DNA of 39,567 nucleotides from Candidatus Magasanikiibacteriota bacterium (GCA_903893485.1 CAITMK010000015.1:1-39567); one strand, 5' to 3'. Numbered from the stretch's first letter, positions 25,698 to 35,596 are shown. Notes: generated by a model not told the origin, from the letters alone. Numbers and translations: made by a program.

Positions 25698-27059
25698 TTA
25701 GATATCTGCAATTTCGCCAAAGCGTGCAACTTGCACAGGAATTTTTAATCGAACCGTGACTAATTCTGCAAACGTACTTGCCGATGATGGATCTGCATGC
25801 ACAATAATAATTCGTCCTGGTTTGTGAGGCGCACTGCCGGCCCATGCTAACAACTTATTTTGATCGCCATGTGCGGAATACGAATCCAGGCGTTCGATAT
25901 GACAGCGCACGGGAATTTGCTCGCCGTTAATTGTTACCATTGGTGCACGATCTTGCACGCGACGGCCGAGCGTTCCTTCGGCCTGATACGAAACCAACGC
26001 AACCGTTGAATTAGGATCCGACAAATAACGCATCAGGTGATGCATAATGCGCCCTCCAGACATCATGCCGCTGCCCGCGATAATCACTTTTGGATTTGGC
26101 GTACTATTAATCGTCTTTGATTCTTCGGTGGTTAACGTGACTTTGAGCCCCGGAAAATCGAGAAAATCATCGCCCGCCTTCCACTTAGCCGCCGCTTCGG
26201 AATCGTAATACTGTGGAAACGCACGATACACTGCATTTGCATGTATGGCAAGGGGTCCGTCAAGGAAGATTGGAATGCGTGGCAACGCGTGTTCAAATTC
26301 AATGAGCTGGTTAAATTCAAACAAAATTTCCTGCGTACGTTCAATGGAAAACGCGGGGATTAATAATGCCCCGCCGCGCTTCACTGACTCAATAATAATT
26401 TTACGCAAATCTTCGCGGCGCTGACGTGGCGATCCATGCAAACGATCACCATACGTCGCTTCCATTACTAACACATCGCAATCAACTAAATTTTCTGAAT
26501 TTTTTACAATTGGCACATCGTCGTTTCCCATGTCACCTGAAAACACCGCGACTTTCCCGTGCACATGCAGTTCAATAAATGCAGAACCAAAAATATGTCC
26601 CGCGTCGTGGAAGATCGCAAAAAAATCTTCGCCTGGCGCTCCTAACAAAATTTTCTCGCTGTATTTTTTTGGTACTAATTTTGTATTTGCGCGATCCACA
26701 TCTGGCTGCTGGTACAACATCGGGTTGCCATGTTTACGATGTTCCGTGGTCATGACGCCGAGCATGTCATCCCACTGCAAACGGATTAATGCCGCGCCCG
26801 GCTCGGTTGCATACACGGGCCCGCGAAACCCGCGTTCAAAAAGTAATGGCACGCGACCACAATGATCGATGTGTGCGTGCGTTACCAACACCGCAGAAAT
26901 TTCGGTTGCATCAAATAAAAATGGATCCGTATTGCTTGTTGCCGCATGTTCAGATCCTTGAAACATACCGCAATCGACCAGAATTTTTTTACCTTCTGAT
27001 TCGACCATAAAACAGGAACCCGTAACTTCGCCCGAGGCGCCGCAAAATTGAATGTGCAT
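25698..27059 (-). CDS. Beta-CASP metallo-beta-lactamase fold RNase (CPSF/YSH1-like)
   Basis: VTHAHIDHCGRVPLL, DAGHIFGSAFIEL, FSGDMGNDDVPIV, ATYGDRLHG, AGSGMMSGGRIMHHL, IERLDSYSAHGDQ. Confidence 0.93.
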   Translation of the reverse strand: MHIQFCGASGEVTGSCFMVESEGKKILVDCGMFQGSEHAATSNTDPFLFDATEISAVLVTHAHIDHCGRVPLLFERGFRGPVYATEPGAALIRLQWDDMLGVMTTEHRKHGNPMLYQQPDVDRANTKLVPKKYSEKILLGAPGEDFFAIFHDAGHIFGSAFIELHVHGKVAVFSGDMGNDDVPIVKNSENLVDCDVLVMEATYGDRLHGSPRQRREDLRKIIIESVKRGGALLIPAFSIERTQEILFEFNQLIEFEHALPRIPIFLDGPLAIHANAVYRAFPQYYDSEAAAKWKAGDDFLDFPGLKVTLTTEESKTINSTPNPKVIIAGSGMMSGGRIMHHLMRYLSDPNSTVALVSYQAEGTLGRRVQDRAPMVTINGEQIPVRCHIERLDSYSAHGDQNKLLAWAGSAPHKPGRIIIVHADPSSASTFAELVTVRLKIPVQVARFGEIADI

Positions 27060-27108
27060 AGATGTGGTCAGTATACCTAATATATGGTACACTCGTCACA
27101 TATCAAGT

Positions 27109-27807
27109 ATGCGCGCTGATCAACAAGCATCAAATACCGTACAAATTCAGGAGCCAACACTTAAAGAAATTAACAAACGGAGCAGTTGGATTCGTGGAAG
27201 TTGCCTCACCGGCGCTGGCTGTATTGTCTTTTTTTTCGCGGGCCTTTATTTTGTTTTTCGTCTTGTCGTGGGCAGCGGCCCCGCGGTGCTTTCTGAATTC
27301 CCCGATGACTTCCCTCGCGACATTCCTCAATCAAATCCCGACAAATTAATTCGTGTGACCTACGTTGATGCAACCACGAAATCTCGTGCAATGTGGCTTG
27401 CAACCGCGATTCCAGAAATCATGCTTGCGCCGCTTTTGGGCGAAATCGATCCGAATGCGCGCATCACCGAAACGCATGATAGTTTAGGGCGCGTTGATTT
27501 TGAGCGCTCGATCGATCGTTCAGACTTACTCCGCTATATCGCGTGGCCGATTGGCGCATCAAATACAAAAACCGTTGTAGCGACCTGGAGCGGCATCAAC
27601 TCATACCCTTCAATTTTGGCAGATAATTTAGAACGCAGCTTAAAACAAAAAGGTTTTACCGTTGCTGAAGATGCACACCCCGCAGACAATGCCGCTGACT
27701 TTTCATTCAACCGCGCCGACAATATCTCCGGAACATTTCGCGCCATAGATTTGCATTCAGACCAATCTGGTGTAGAATTCGTAGAACTGATCGTGAACTA
27801 TCCGTAA
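27109..27807 (+). CDS. Hypothetical membrane-anchored protein
   Basis: N-terminal TM (GCIVFFFAGLYFVFRLVVG) and soluble domain; upstream of murJ; TGGTACACT -10-like element 15 nt before the ATG. Confidence 0.65.
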   Translation: MRADQQASNTVQIQEPTLKEINKRSSWIRGSCLTGAGCIVFFFAGLYFVFRLVVGSGPAVLSEFPDDFPRDIPQSNPDKLIRVTYVDATTKSRAMWLATAIPEIMLAPLLGEIDPNARITETHDSLGRVDFERSIDRSDLLRYIAWPIGASNTKTVVATWSGINSYPSILADNLERSLKQKGFTVAEDAHPADNAADFSFNRADNISGTFRAIDLHSDQSGVEFVELIVNYP

Positions 27808-27812
27808 TTACT

Positions 27813-29441
27813 GTGATGATGCTGAAAAGATTGTTTAACCACACATCCGAAACCATAACGGCTGCTGCCGTAGTGCTTGGTGGCGCTGCGCTCATGAGCC
27901 GTATTTTAGGTTTGCTGCGTGATCGACTGCTTACTTATACATTTGGTGCTGGCCCAACACTTGACGCCTATTATGTTGCGTTCAAAGTGCCGGATTTATT
28001 ATATAATTTATTAATTTTGGGCGCGCTGTCTTCAGCGTTCATTCCAATTTTTTCAGAATATTTGGCCAAAAAAGACACCGATGGCGCCTGGAATTTCATG
28101 AACAAAAGTATTAGCACCATGGGAAGTATTTTTTTATTGCTTGCAATTGCCTGTAGTGTTTTTGCACCGTGGTACACGCACCTTACGGCGCCAGGTTTTG
28201 TTGGCGCGCAATTTAATTTAGCGGTGCTACTCACGCGCATCATGTGTTTTTCGCCAGTGCTCATGGGTTTGTCCGCTGCGGTGGGCGGCGCGCTACAATC
28301 ATTAAAAAAGTTTTTGCTGTATGCGCTCGCGCCAGTACTTTATAATGTTGGTATCATCGTTGGCATTTTAATTTTTGTTCCGTTGTTTGGAACAGTTGGT
28401 TTGGCGCTTGGCGTTTTACTTGGCGCACTCATGCATCTTGGTATTCAATTGCCCGCGCTTATTTCGTCTGGTTTTAAACCTGCGTGGAGTTGGGGGTGGA
28501 AAGATAAAAATGTTCGCGAGATGTTCATGCTCATGGGACCACGCACCATCGCGCTCGCTGCGGTGCAAATTAATTTAGTGGTGATCACGGCGCTTGCATC
28601 AAAACTGCCGGTTGGCTCTGTTTCGATTTTTACCCTTGCCGACAATATTCAATCCATGCCAGAAGGTGTCATTGCGGTTTCATTTGCCGTTGCCGCGTTT
28701 CCACTCATGACCCATTTTGCGGCCGAAGGAAATCCCGATGGCGTTGCAAAAACAATTAACCAAACCATGCGCACCGTGCTTACGTGGATGCTGCCAATTT
28801 GTATTTTATTTGTGGTGCTGCGTACGGAATGGGTTCGTATTATTTTGGGCGCGGGTAAATTCGATTGGGCCGCAACCGTTGCAACTGCCGACACGCTTGC
28901 ACTTTTTGCAATCGGTTTATTTGGCCAAGCAGCGGTGCATGTTTTGGCGCGCGGTTTTTACGCCATCAAAGACACGCGCACCCCAGCCACGGTTGCAATT
29001 GCCGCAACGGTGATTGGTCTTGGCAGCGCACTCTGGCTCATGGGTCCACTTGGTGTTCGTGGACTTGGCTTGGCCGCAAGTATTGAATCAATTATTAATG
29101 CACTGGTGCTGTATGCATTACTCATTCGTCGCCTCGGCAGCACCTACGTTGCAGACACATTAAAAACAATTTATAAAATCAGCATTGCCGGCCTTGTCAT
29201 GGCGCTTTTAGTGCAAGGGCTAAAAGAACCAATCGGCACCTACGTAAACATGCAAACTTTTTTTGGCGTTTTAATTAAAGCGGGCGGTGCATCACTTGGC
29301 GGACTTATTGGATTCGTTGCGATTGCGCTTTTACTTCGCGTTCCCGAAATGTACGAAATTTTAGAAATGTTTAAAACGCGTTTACGCGGCGTCACCAAAT
29401 TGCTTCCTGCGGACGTCACCGATATCGATAGCTCCCATTAA
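27813..29441 (+). CDS. murJ: Lipid II flippase MurJ
   Basis: AAAVVLGGAALMSRILGLLRDRLLTYTFGAGPTLDAYYVAFKVPDLLYNLLILGALSSAFIPIFSEYL; polytopic MviN family. Confidence 0.96.
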   Translation: MMMLKRLFNHTSETITAAAVVLGGAALMSRILGLLRDRLLTYTFGAGPTLDAYYVAFKVPDLLYNLLILGALSSAFIPIFSEYLAKKDTDGAWNFMNKSISTMGSIFLLLAIACSVFAPWYTHLTAPGFVGAQFNLAVLLTRIMCFSPVLMGLSAAVGGALQSLKKFLLYALAPVLYNVGIIVGILIFVPLFGTVGLALGVLLGALMHLGIQLPALISSGFKPAWSWGWKDKNVREMFMLMGPRTIALAAVQINLVVITALASKLPVGSVSIFTLADNIQSMPEGVIAVSFAVAAFPLMTHFAAEGNPDGVAKTINQTMRTVLTWMLPICILFVVLRTEWVRIILGAGKFDWAATVATADTLALFAIGLFGQAAVHVLARGFYAIKDTRTPATVAIAATVIGLGSALWLMGPLGVRGLGLAASIESIINALVLYALLIRRLGSTYVADTLKTIYKISIAGLVMALLVQGLKEPIGTYVNMQTFFGVLIKAGGASLGGLIGFVAIALLLRVPEMYEILEMFKTRLRGVTKLLPADVTDIDSSH

Positions 29442-29490
29442 AAAAATGCCGCTCTCCCCTTGTCGCCGTATGGTGACTTGGGGAGAACGG
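29441..29490 (-). terminator. Intrinsic terminator of orphan gene 1
   Basis: Minus strand CCGTTCTCCCC-AAGTCACC-ATAC-GGCGACAA-GGGGAGAGCGG then T-tract. Confidence 0.8.
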
Positions 29491-29507
29491 ATTGAGGCGC
29501 CAGCGAA

Positions 29508-30278
29508 CTACGGATGCTCAAGCGGAATTTCAGTGGCATCGCGCTTACGCTTCTGTTCGTCGGCCCAGGCGTCCAAAATTTTCACCCGGCTCGCCTGCAC
29601 GCGCTCGTTGATTTCACTTGCGCGAAAACCATGACTCACGCCATACAGCACGTCAACCGTGCGGGCGTGCGCCAGTTTTTTCCAGACGCTTGCCGGAATC
29701 TGATGGCTGATGCCTCGCCACACCAAATCCTGGTAGCCGTTGCGGCAGTTGCCGGTGTTTTCACACTGGATCTGCATGAGCGGCGCCGGTTTGTATTCGG
29801 GAATTGGATCAAGCGGCCGACAAGCATCCTCCGGAACTCGTGCGTGCGTCGTACGGTATTCGTAACAGGCCTTCTCGTACGCAGCTTCGTTGGCAACGAT
29901 CTTCGCAACGCCGAACGCGCGTTGATCCGGCGTCTTTCCGAGCCATGCCGCCGCGATCACTTTCGGATAGCTGGGAACGACCTGCGGTGTACCGTCGTCG
30001 ATCATGCCCATCATGTGCGCGGACAAGCACCGCTTCGGGATCGGATAGCCAAGCCGCGCTTTGAACAACTGGTACCACCGCTCCGGACACTTCCCACGCG
30101 AGTTCTGCCAGGCCCGCTTCTGCGCTTCGGACGGCGGCGTACGCACCTCATACTCAACGCTATGCGGCACTTTCGTACCATCGGGCGCTGTGTATGTGCA
30201 GGTGTTACCCTCGCACTCGAGCGAGTCATTGCTCACATTGACCGCGGCCAGCGCAGCCAAGAAAATAACACCGATCAT
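29508..30278 (-). CDS. Orphan secreted Cys-containing protein (orphan gene 1)
   Basis: AGGAGG Shine-Dalgarno upstream of ATG 30278; signal-like MIGVIFLAALAAVNVS; own promoter and terminator. Confidence 0.75.
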   Translation of the reverse strand: MIGVIFLAALAAVNVSNDSLECEGNTCTYTAPDGTKVPHSVEYEVRTPPSEAQKRAWQNSRGKCPERWYQLFKARLGYPIPKRCLSAHMMGMIDDGTPQVVPSYPKVIAAAWLGKTPDQRAFGVAKIVANEAAYEKACYEYRTTHARVPEDACRPLDPIPEYKPAPLMQIQCENTGNCRNGYQDLVWRGISHQIPASVWKKLAHARTVDVLYGVSHGFRASEINERVQASRVKILDAWADEQKRKRDATEIPLEHP

Positions 30279-30297
30279 CGGACCTCCTGATAGCAAT

Positions 30298-30345
30298 CCC
30301 GCACGCGGGTGCCAAAACGATAGCGTTTAGTTCACATTTTGTCAA
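30298..30345 (-). promoter_or_regulatory. Promoter and leader hairpin of orphan gene 1
   Basis: TTGACA (30345-30340), 17 nt, TATCGT (30322-30317), then CCCG-CGTG-CGGG hairpin (30309-30298). Confidence 0.65.
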
Positions 30346-30385
30346 TAGTATTAATTCGAGACAACCGCTAAAATTAGCTAAAAAC

Positions 30386-30414
30386 TTGATTTATTTTAGG
30401 AGGCCCGGTATAAT
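30386..30414 (+). promoter_or_regulatory. lepA promoter
   Basis: TTGATT (30386-30391), 17 nt, TATAAT (30409-30414); ATG begins 12 nt later. Confidence 0.75.
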
Positions 30415-30426
30415 CCCCTCACTTAT

Positions 30427-32238
30427 ATGGACCAAATCCGCAATTTTTGCATCATCGCCCACATTGACCACGGCAAGTCGACCCTCGCGGACCGACTTCT
30501 TGAAGTTACCGGCACCGTGCAAAAACGTGACATGCAAGCGCAGCTGCTTGATTCCATGGATTTGGAGCGCGAACGCGGGATTACCATTAAATTGGCGCCA
30601 GCGCGCATGAAACACGTGGTTGATGGCCGCGAATACGAATTAAATTTGATTGATACTCCAGGACACGTGGATTTTTCATACGAAGTTTCACGATCGCTTG
30701 CCGCGGTCGAAGGCGCGCTATTAGTCGTTGACGCATCGCAAGGCATGCAAGCACAAACGCTCGCAAATTTATATTTGGCCATTGAACAAGATTTAACCAT
30801 CATCCCGGTTTTAAATAAAATTGATTTGCCAAATGCGGACATCGAAAAAACAACCGCTGAAATTATTTCCGTGATTGGTTGCAAAAAAGAAGATATTATT
30901 TTAGCGAGCGGCAAAACGGGCGCCGGTGTGCCAGCAATTTTAGACGCAATCGTCGCGCGTGTTCCAGCGCCAGTTGGAAATATTAATGGCCCGGTGCGCG
31001 CATTAATTTTTGATTCCATTTACGATGACTATCGCGGCGTGGTTGCAAAAGTAAAAATCGTTGATGGCATCTTGCGCCCAACCACCAAAATTAAATTTAT
31101 TGCAACACAAAGTTTAGGCGAAGCGCTAGAAGTTGGTTTTTATAATCCAAAATTAGTTTCAACACCCGCGCTGCATACCGGCGAAATCGGATATGTGGTC
31201 ACGGGCCTGAAAGAAATTGTTGGCGTGCGCGTTGGTGATACAATTACGTCCGCAGCAGATGGTGCAACCGAGGGTTTGCCTGGCTACAAACCTGTTGTAC
31301 CGATGGTGTACGCCGGTGTGTATCCAAAAGATGGCTCGCAATTTTCGCGTTTGCGCGATGCGATGGAGCGTTTAAAATTAAATGACTCGTCGCTCGTGTA
31401 CGAAACAGAACAATCCCCTGCGCTTGGCATGGGTTTTCGTTGCGGTTTGCTCGGCCTCTTGCATTTAGAAATTGTCCAGGAACGTTTGTCGCGCGAATTT
31501 AAAATTGATGTGGTTGTGACCACGCCTTCCGTTGCGCTCACGGTGCACAAAACAAATGGCGATGTGATTACGGTTCATTCGCCAATGGAATATCCAGATC
31601 CAACTTTTATTGAAGAAACTTTAGAACCGTGGGTTAAAGTTGATGTGGTCACGCCAGCAATTTCACAAGGTGCGATCATTCAGCTCGTACACGAAAAACG
31701 TGGCCGCTACAAAAACGCGGAATATTTATCTGTCGGCGAGGTACACTCACGCGTGCTTTTGCATTTTGAATTACCACTATCTTCCATTTTGGTTGATTTT
31801 TATGATCGCTTGAAATCGATTTCGAGCGGGTACGCTTCCCTTTCATACGATTTGCTCGACGAAGAACCGGCCGATATTATTCGGTTGGAAATTTTAGTTG
31901 CCGAAGAATCTGTTGAAGCGCTTGCCGCGTTGGTGCCGCGTGAAGACGCCTATCGCCAAGGTAAACGCGTGTGTGAAAAATTAAAAGAACATTTGCCACG
32001 CCAAATGTTTGAAGTAAAATTACAAGCCGTGATCGGCGGCAAAATTATCGCGTCAGAGCGCATCAGCGCAATGCGTAAGGATGTTACATCTGGTTTGTAC
32101 GGCGGCGATGTAACCCGTAAAAATAAATTACTCGACAAACAAAAGAAAGGTAAAGAAAAAATGAAAGCCATGGGCCGTGGATCTGTCGATATTCCACCAG
32201 AAACTTTTTTGGCTATTTTGAAACCGGACGCGAGCTAA
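30427..32238 (+). CDS. lepA: Elongation factor 4 (LepA GTPase)
   Basis: MDQIRNFCIIAHIDHGKSTLADRLLEVTG...DTPGHVDFSYEVSRSL...NKIDLP; C-terminal GSVDIPPETFLAILK. Confidence 0.98.
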   Translation: MDQIRNFCIIAHIDHGKSTLADRLLEVTGTVQKRDMQAQLLDSMDLERERGITIKLAPARMKHVVDGREYELNLIDTPGHVDFSYEVSRSLAAVEGALLVVDASQGMQAQTLANLYLAIEQDLTIIPVLNKIDLPNADIEKTTAEIISVIGCKKEDIILASGKTGAGVPAILDAIVARVPAPVGNINGPVRALIFDSIYDDYRGVVAKVKIVDGILRPTTKIKFIATQSLGEALEVGFYNPKLVSTPALHTGEIGYVVTGLKEIVGVRVGDTITSAADGATEGLPGYKPVVPMVYAGVYPKDGSQFSRLRDAMERLKLNDSSLVYETEQSPALGMGFRCGLLGLLHLEIVQERLSREFKIDVVVTTPSVALTVHKTNGDVITVHSPMEYPDPTFIEETLEPWVKVDVVTPAISQGAIIQLVHEKRGRYKNAEYLSVGEVHSRVLLHFELPLSSILVDFYDRLKSISSGYASLSYDLLDEEPADIIRLEILVAEESVEALAALVPREDAYRQGKRVCEKLKEHLPRQMFEVKLQAVIGGKIIASERISAMRKDVTSGLYGGDVTRKNKLLDKQKKGKEKMKAMGRGSVDIPPETFLAILKPDAS

Positions 32239-32284
32239 ATAAAATGACCGCCCCGTCTGCATCGCTGCAAACAAGGCGGGTCAG
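32236..32284 (-). terminator. Terminator of orphan gene 2
   Basis: Minus strand TGACCCGCC...TGCAGCGATGCA...GGGGCGGTCA followed by TTTTATTT. Confidence 0.7.
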
Positions 32285-32309
32285 TGGCGCAAGTACGGTA
32301 CACGTGAAA

Positions 32310-32882
32310 TTACGGCGTGTATAACTCGCGATTGAACGAGACAACCATTTGGCAGCGAGGACCGAGATGGATCTCGTTGGCATCGCACACTTCCTGGAAG
32401 CCTTTAGTGTTCCACAAGAACACGCGGCAAGATCCGCTTGACGTCACGCCACTCTCCGCGAGCGCGCGCTCGAGGCCGTTGCCCACAACATCAAGCTTCG
32501 CAACGTAGAACGCATGATGGCTGGTGTAGCCGTTTTGCTGCGCCGTTTGATTTACCTGCAGGCGCAACGATTCGCACCCGTCTTTGCGAAGCTCAACGAG
32601 CACTGTCGCGGGACCATGCTGCGCGTTGAACGCCGTGGTCGCCGCATCGAATTGCTTGATGAGGCACGTCTGCCACAGCGGCGCACCTTTCACGGCGACT
32701 GGCGCAGCATCAACTTGTGGCGGCCACACGCCCCTGTGGAAAGCGATGGCCGCGATCCCCAAAAGAAGCAGGCCGATCAAATTCTTCCAGTAGCCCATAG
32801 ACGGCTCACTGGATTGTGCCCGCCAAAAAGCTAACAGCGCAAGGATCACGAAAATAATACCGAGAACAACCATTCCGTTCAT
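32310..32882 (-). CDS. Orphan membrane-anchored Cys protein (orphan gene 2), paralog of 33050-33655
   Basis: Two TMs then ATVLVELRKDGCESL...SCRVFLWNTKGFQEVCDANEIHLGPRCQMVVSFNRELYTP. Confidence 0.75.
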   Translation of the reverse strand: MNGMVVLGIIFVILALLAFWRAQSSEPSMGYWKNLIGLLLLGIAAIAFHRGVWPPQVDAAPVAVKGAPLWQTCLIKQFDAATTAFNAQHGPATVLVELRKDGCESLRLQVNQTAQQNGYTSHHAFYVAKLDVVGNGLERALAESGVTSSGSCRVFLWNTKGFQEVCDANEIHLGPRCQMVVSFNRELYTP

Positions 32883-32927
32883 TGAGCACTCCGAGAGATC
32901 TGGCTTTGTTTCTCCCTCACTTTCTAG

Positions 32928-32956
32928 AGACTACTCTGGGTTTGCCGTTTTGTCAA
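32928..32956 (-). promoter_or_regulatory. Promoter of orphan gene 2
   Basis: TTGACA (32956-32951), 17 nt, TAGTCT (32933-32928). Confidence 0.6.
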
Positions 32957-32973
32957 CGCCTTTTACGTGATTA

Positions 32974-33025
32974 AATAAAAAAAACAGCCCGCCTCCCAAT
33001 CACGAATCGTGAAGGAAAACGGGCT
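32974..33025 (-). terminator. Terminator of orphan gene 3
   Basis: Minus strand AGCCCG...TCACGATTCGTGA...CGGGCT-G-TTTTTTTT. Confidence 0.8.
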
Positions 33026-33049
33026 CGCCGAACGCTTGCGTGTAGCGCG

Positions 33050-33655
33050 TCAGGGCTTGTACAAATCGATCATCCACTGCACCGCCGCGTGGCATTGCTC
33101 GCCGTCGAGCGCGTTGCAGATCTCCGTGTAGTTGTCGCCGCGGAGCAGGAGCACCCGACAGTCGGGCGTGGCCGTGGCGCCGCTTTCTTCGAGCACCTCA
33201 TCCAATTTGTCGACCTTGTTCACGTCGGCAATGATGAAAAGGTGTTTTTCTGCGAAGCCGATTTTCTTGGCCGTTCCCTCCATGATGTCGTGTTCCGCGT
33301 TGCAGCCGCCACTGCGCCCTTCAACCAGAATGGTTGTGTTGCCGCCTTCGCCCAGCTCCTGCCGCGCCTTGTAGATCTGCGGGCCGGAGACGTGCTGCGC
33401 GACGTGGCGCCACGGCAGCAAGTCGTTGGGATTCTTCGTAGGAGAAGGTACAACAGCTAATGATGTATTCTGATCCGGCGTCGTCTCAAGTGCGTCAGAC
33501 ACAATTCCACCACCCATGATCGCAATCAGCACTGCTGACGCCATAAAACGTGGAAGCTTACCGTGAGACTCCGTCGACAAAAACAACGCCACCCAGATCA
33601 AGAGCAGCAGCGCGACAGCAATCAAACTCAACCCAACAATCATTTCGACAGACAT
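33050..33655 (-). CDS. Orphan membrane-anchored Cys protein (orphan gene 3), paralog of 32310-32882
   Basis: Two TMs then TTILVEGRSGGCNAEH...DCRVLLLRGDNYTEICNALDGEQCHAAVQWMIDLYKP; GGAGGT before ATG. Confidence 0.75.
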   Translation of the reverse strand: MSVEMIVGLSLIAVALLLLIWVALFLSTESHGKLPRFMASAVLIAIMGGGIVSDALETTPDQNTSLAVVPSPTKNPNDLLPWRHVAQHVSGPQIYKARQELGEGGNTTILVEGRSGGCNAEHDIMEGTAKKIGFAEKHLFIIADVNKVDKLDEVLEESGATATPDCRVLLLRGDNYTEICNALDGEQCHAAVQWMIDLYKP

Positions 33656-33755
33656 CTCACACCTCCAAGGAATTTGGTTTCGTTCCCTCTTGTCAAGATC
33701 CTCTCATTTTTCCGCCATTTTGTCAACGCTTCAGGTGTGGTAGAATACACCCGCT

Positions 33756-33845
33756 ATGAAACAGAAAACACGTCGCATCTTTTCCGCAATCTTTGCACTC
33801 TTTGTGCTTATTTCAATGGTTTTGGCATTTACGCTCCGCGTGTGA
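33756..33845 (+). CDS. 29-aa membrane microprotein overlapping the recJ start
   Basis: ATG (33756) reads MKQKTRRIFSAIFALFVLISMVLAFTLRV* ending in GTGTGA; TGGTAGAAT (extended -10) ends 9 nt before the ATG. Confidence 0.6.
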   Translation: MKQKTRRIFSAIFALFVLISMVLAFTLRV

Positions 33846-35596
33846 AAAAAACTCTTTGGGCGATTTCCGAGGATGCCGAAAAACATGACGCCGCTGCCAT
33901 GCCGGGCGTGCACCCCGTGATTGCGCAGCTCCTGTGGAATCGCGGCCTGCGCACTGCCGCCCAGGCGCAAGCTTTTTTGGAACCAAATTACGAGCGTGAT
34001 ATTCACGATCCTTTTTTGTTTCGCGATATGCATAAGGCGGTGGATCGCCTGCGCGAAGCGATTATCGCGAAAGAATTAATTATTGTGCACGGCGATTACG
34101 ACGCTGATGGAATTTCTGCTTCCGCGATTTTAATGCACACGCTTCGTACACTTGGCGCCAACGTCGATGGCTTTATTCCCCACCGCGAACTTGATGGCTA
34201 TGGCCTGCGCACATCGACTGTTGAAAAACTTGCGGCGCGCGATACCAAAATTTTAATCACGTGCGATTGCGGAATTTCGAACCTCGCCGAAATTACACGT
34301 GGTAATGAATTGGGAATTCAGACGATCATCACCGACCATCACACCGTACCTGCAGATTTGCCGCCCGCATTCGCGACGCTTCACCCAAAAGTTCCAGGCG
34401 AAACATATCCTGACCAAACATTATCTGGCGGCGGCGTTGCATTTAAATTAATGCAGGGGCTCATGCAAGATCCGGAAATTCAAAAATTATTGCCGCCGAA
34501 TTTTAATACAGCGGCGTTTCAAAAATGGCAACTCGATTTAGTTGCAATTTCCAGTGTTGCCGACATGGTGCCGCTCGTTGGTGAAACACGTACGCTGGTT
34601 TATTTTGGTTGCAAAGTTTTGGGAAAAACAAAACGCCATGGTCTTCGTGCACTTTTAGCACACGACAAAATCATGATCACAGATTTAGGTCCATCATCGC
34701 CCATCACGCCGCAAACCATTGGTTTTAAAATCGCGCCACGCATTAATGCCGCGGGTCGCATGGACCACGGCAAATACGCGTTCGAAATGCTGCTTGCCGA
34801 AACGCCCGAAGAAGGCGCGCGCCTTGCAGACCAACTTTATAATCACAATACGGACCGCCAAAAATTAACTGAATCAATTTTAAAAGAAGCAATTGCGAAA
34901 ATAAAAAAAGATAGTCTCGATCGATTCCCCGCACTCGTCGTTGCGGGCGAAGGCTGGCCCGCGGGCCTCGTTGGCCTGATCGCATCGCGCCTCAAAGATA
35001 AATTTTATAAACCAACATTTGTGATTGGTATTAACGAAGATCGCGTCGTTGGTTCGGGTCGCAGCATCACGGAATGGAATATGATCGCTGCCATGCAAAC
35101 CGTGCCGGAGGTATTCACCAAATTTGGCGGTCATCCACAAGCGTGCGGATTTTCGCTCGCCACGCCCAACCACATTCAGCCGTTCGCCGACACGATGCAT
35201 CGCCTCGCGGATTCACACGTTGAAAAAATCCAAGAACTCATTCCAACCGTCACCATCGACGCGCGCATCCCGCTCGATAAACTCGATTGGGAACTGCAGC
35301 GTCACCTTGAAAAATTTGAGCCATTTGGCATTGGCAACCCAGAGCCAACCTTTTTAACTGAAAATATTTCGATTGTCGGCGTCGTACCCGTTGGCGCAAC
35401 TGGCAAGCACATTCGCCTCATGGTACAAAGTGATTCGCCGCAGATTAAAAAAATGATGGGATTTGGCATGTCCGAATTTTTAGACGATTTGCAGGCGGGG
35501 AAAAAAATTAATAGCGTCGTGTGCCTGAGCGTAAACGAATGGAACGGCGCGCGAGAATTGCAATATACGCTCCAAGACTTTAGAATCGCTAATTAA
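33842..35596 (+). CDS. recJ: Single-stranded-DNA-specific exonuclease RecJ (DHH family)
   Basis: VHGDYDADGISASAILMHTL, ITCDCGISN, IITDHHTVPADLP, GRMDHGKYAFEMLLA, GGHPQACGFSL. GTG start at 33842 proposed; the track start at 33563 runs through the upstream antisense gene region. Confidence 0.93.
   Translation: MKKTLWAISEDAEKHDAAAMPGVHPVIAQLLWNRGLRTAAQAQAFLEPNYERDIHDPFLFRDMHKAVDRLREAIIAKELIIVHGDYDADGISASAILMHTLRTLGANVDGFIPHRELDGYGLRTSTVEKLAARDTKILITCDCGISNLAEITRGNELGIQTIITDHHTVPADLPPAFATLHPKVPGETYPDQTLSGGGVAFKLMQGLMQDPEIQKLLPPNFNTAAFQKWQLDLVAISSVADMVPLVGETRTLVYFGCKVLGKTKRHGLRALLAHDKIMITDLGPSSPITPQTIGFKIAPRINAAGRMDHGKYAFEMLLAETPEEGARLADQLYNHNTDRQKLTESILKEAIAKIKKDSLDRFPALVVAGEGWPAGLVGLIASRLKDKFYKPTFVIGINEDRVVGSGRSITEWNMIAAMQTVPEVFTKFGGHPQACGFSLATPNHIQPFADTMHRLADSHVEKIQELIPTVTIDARIPLDKLDWELQRHLEKFEPFGIGNPEPTFLTENISIVGVVPVGATGKHIRLMVQSDSPQIKKMMGFGMSEFLDDLQAGKKINSVVCLSVNEWNGARELQYTLQDFRIAN

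Noticed and set aside
29514-30290. 258-aa plus-strand ORF antisense to orphan gene 1
   Set aside because: The minus strand has AGGAGG, a TTGACA-17-TATCGT promoter, a signal-like N-terminus and a matching terminator; the plus ORF has none and reads as an Arg/His-rich shadow of GC-rich DNA.
33698-33703. -10 element of orphan gene 3 (GAGGAT)
   Set aside because: The -35 and spacer fit the family, but this hexamer is a poor -10; not listed as a promoter feature.
33563-33841. N-terminal extension of recJ in the ORF track
   Set aside because: It overlaps the antisense orphan gene 3 and its promoter and lacks RecJ-like sequence; GTG at 33842 is more plausible.
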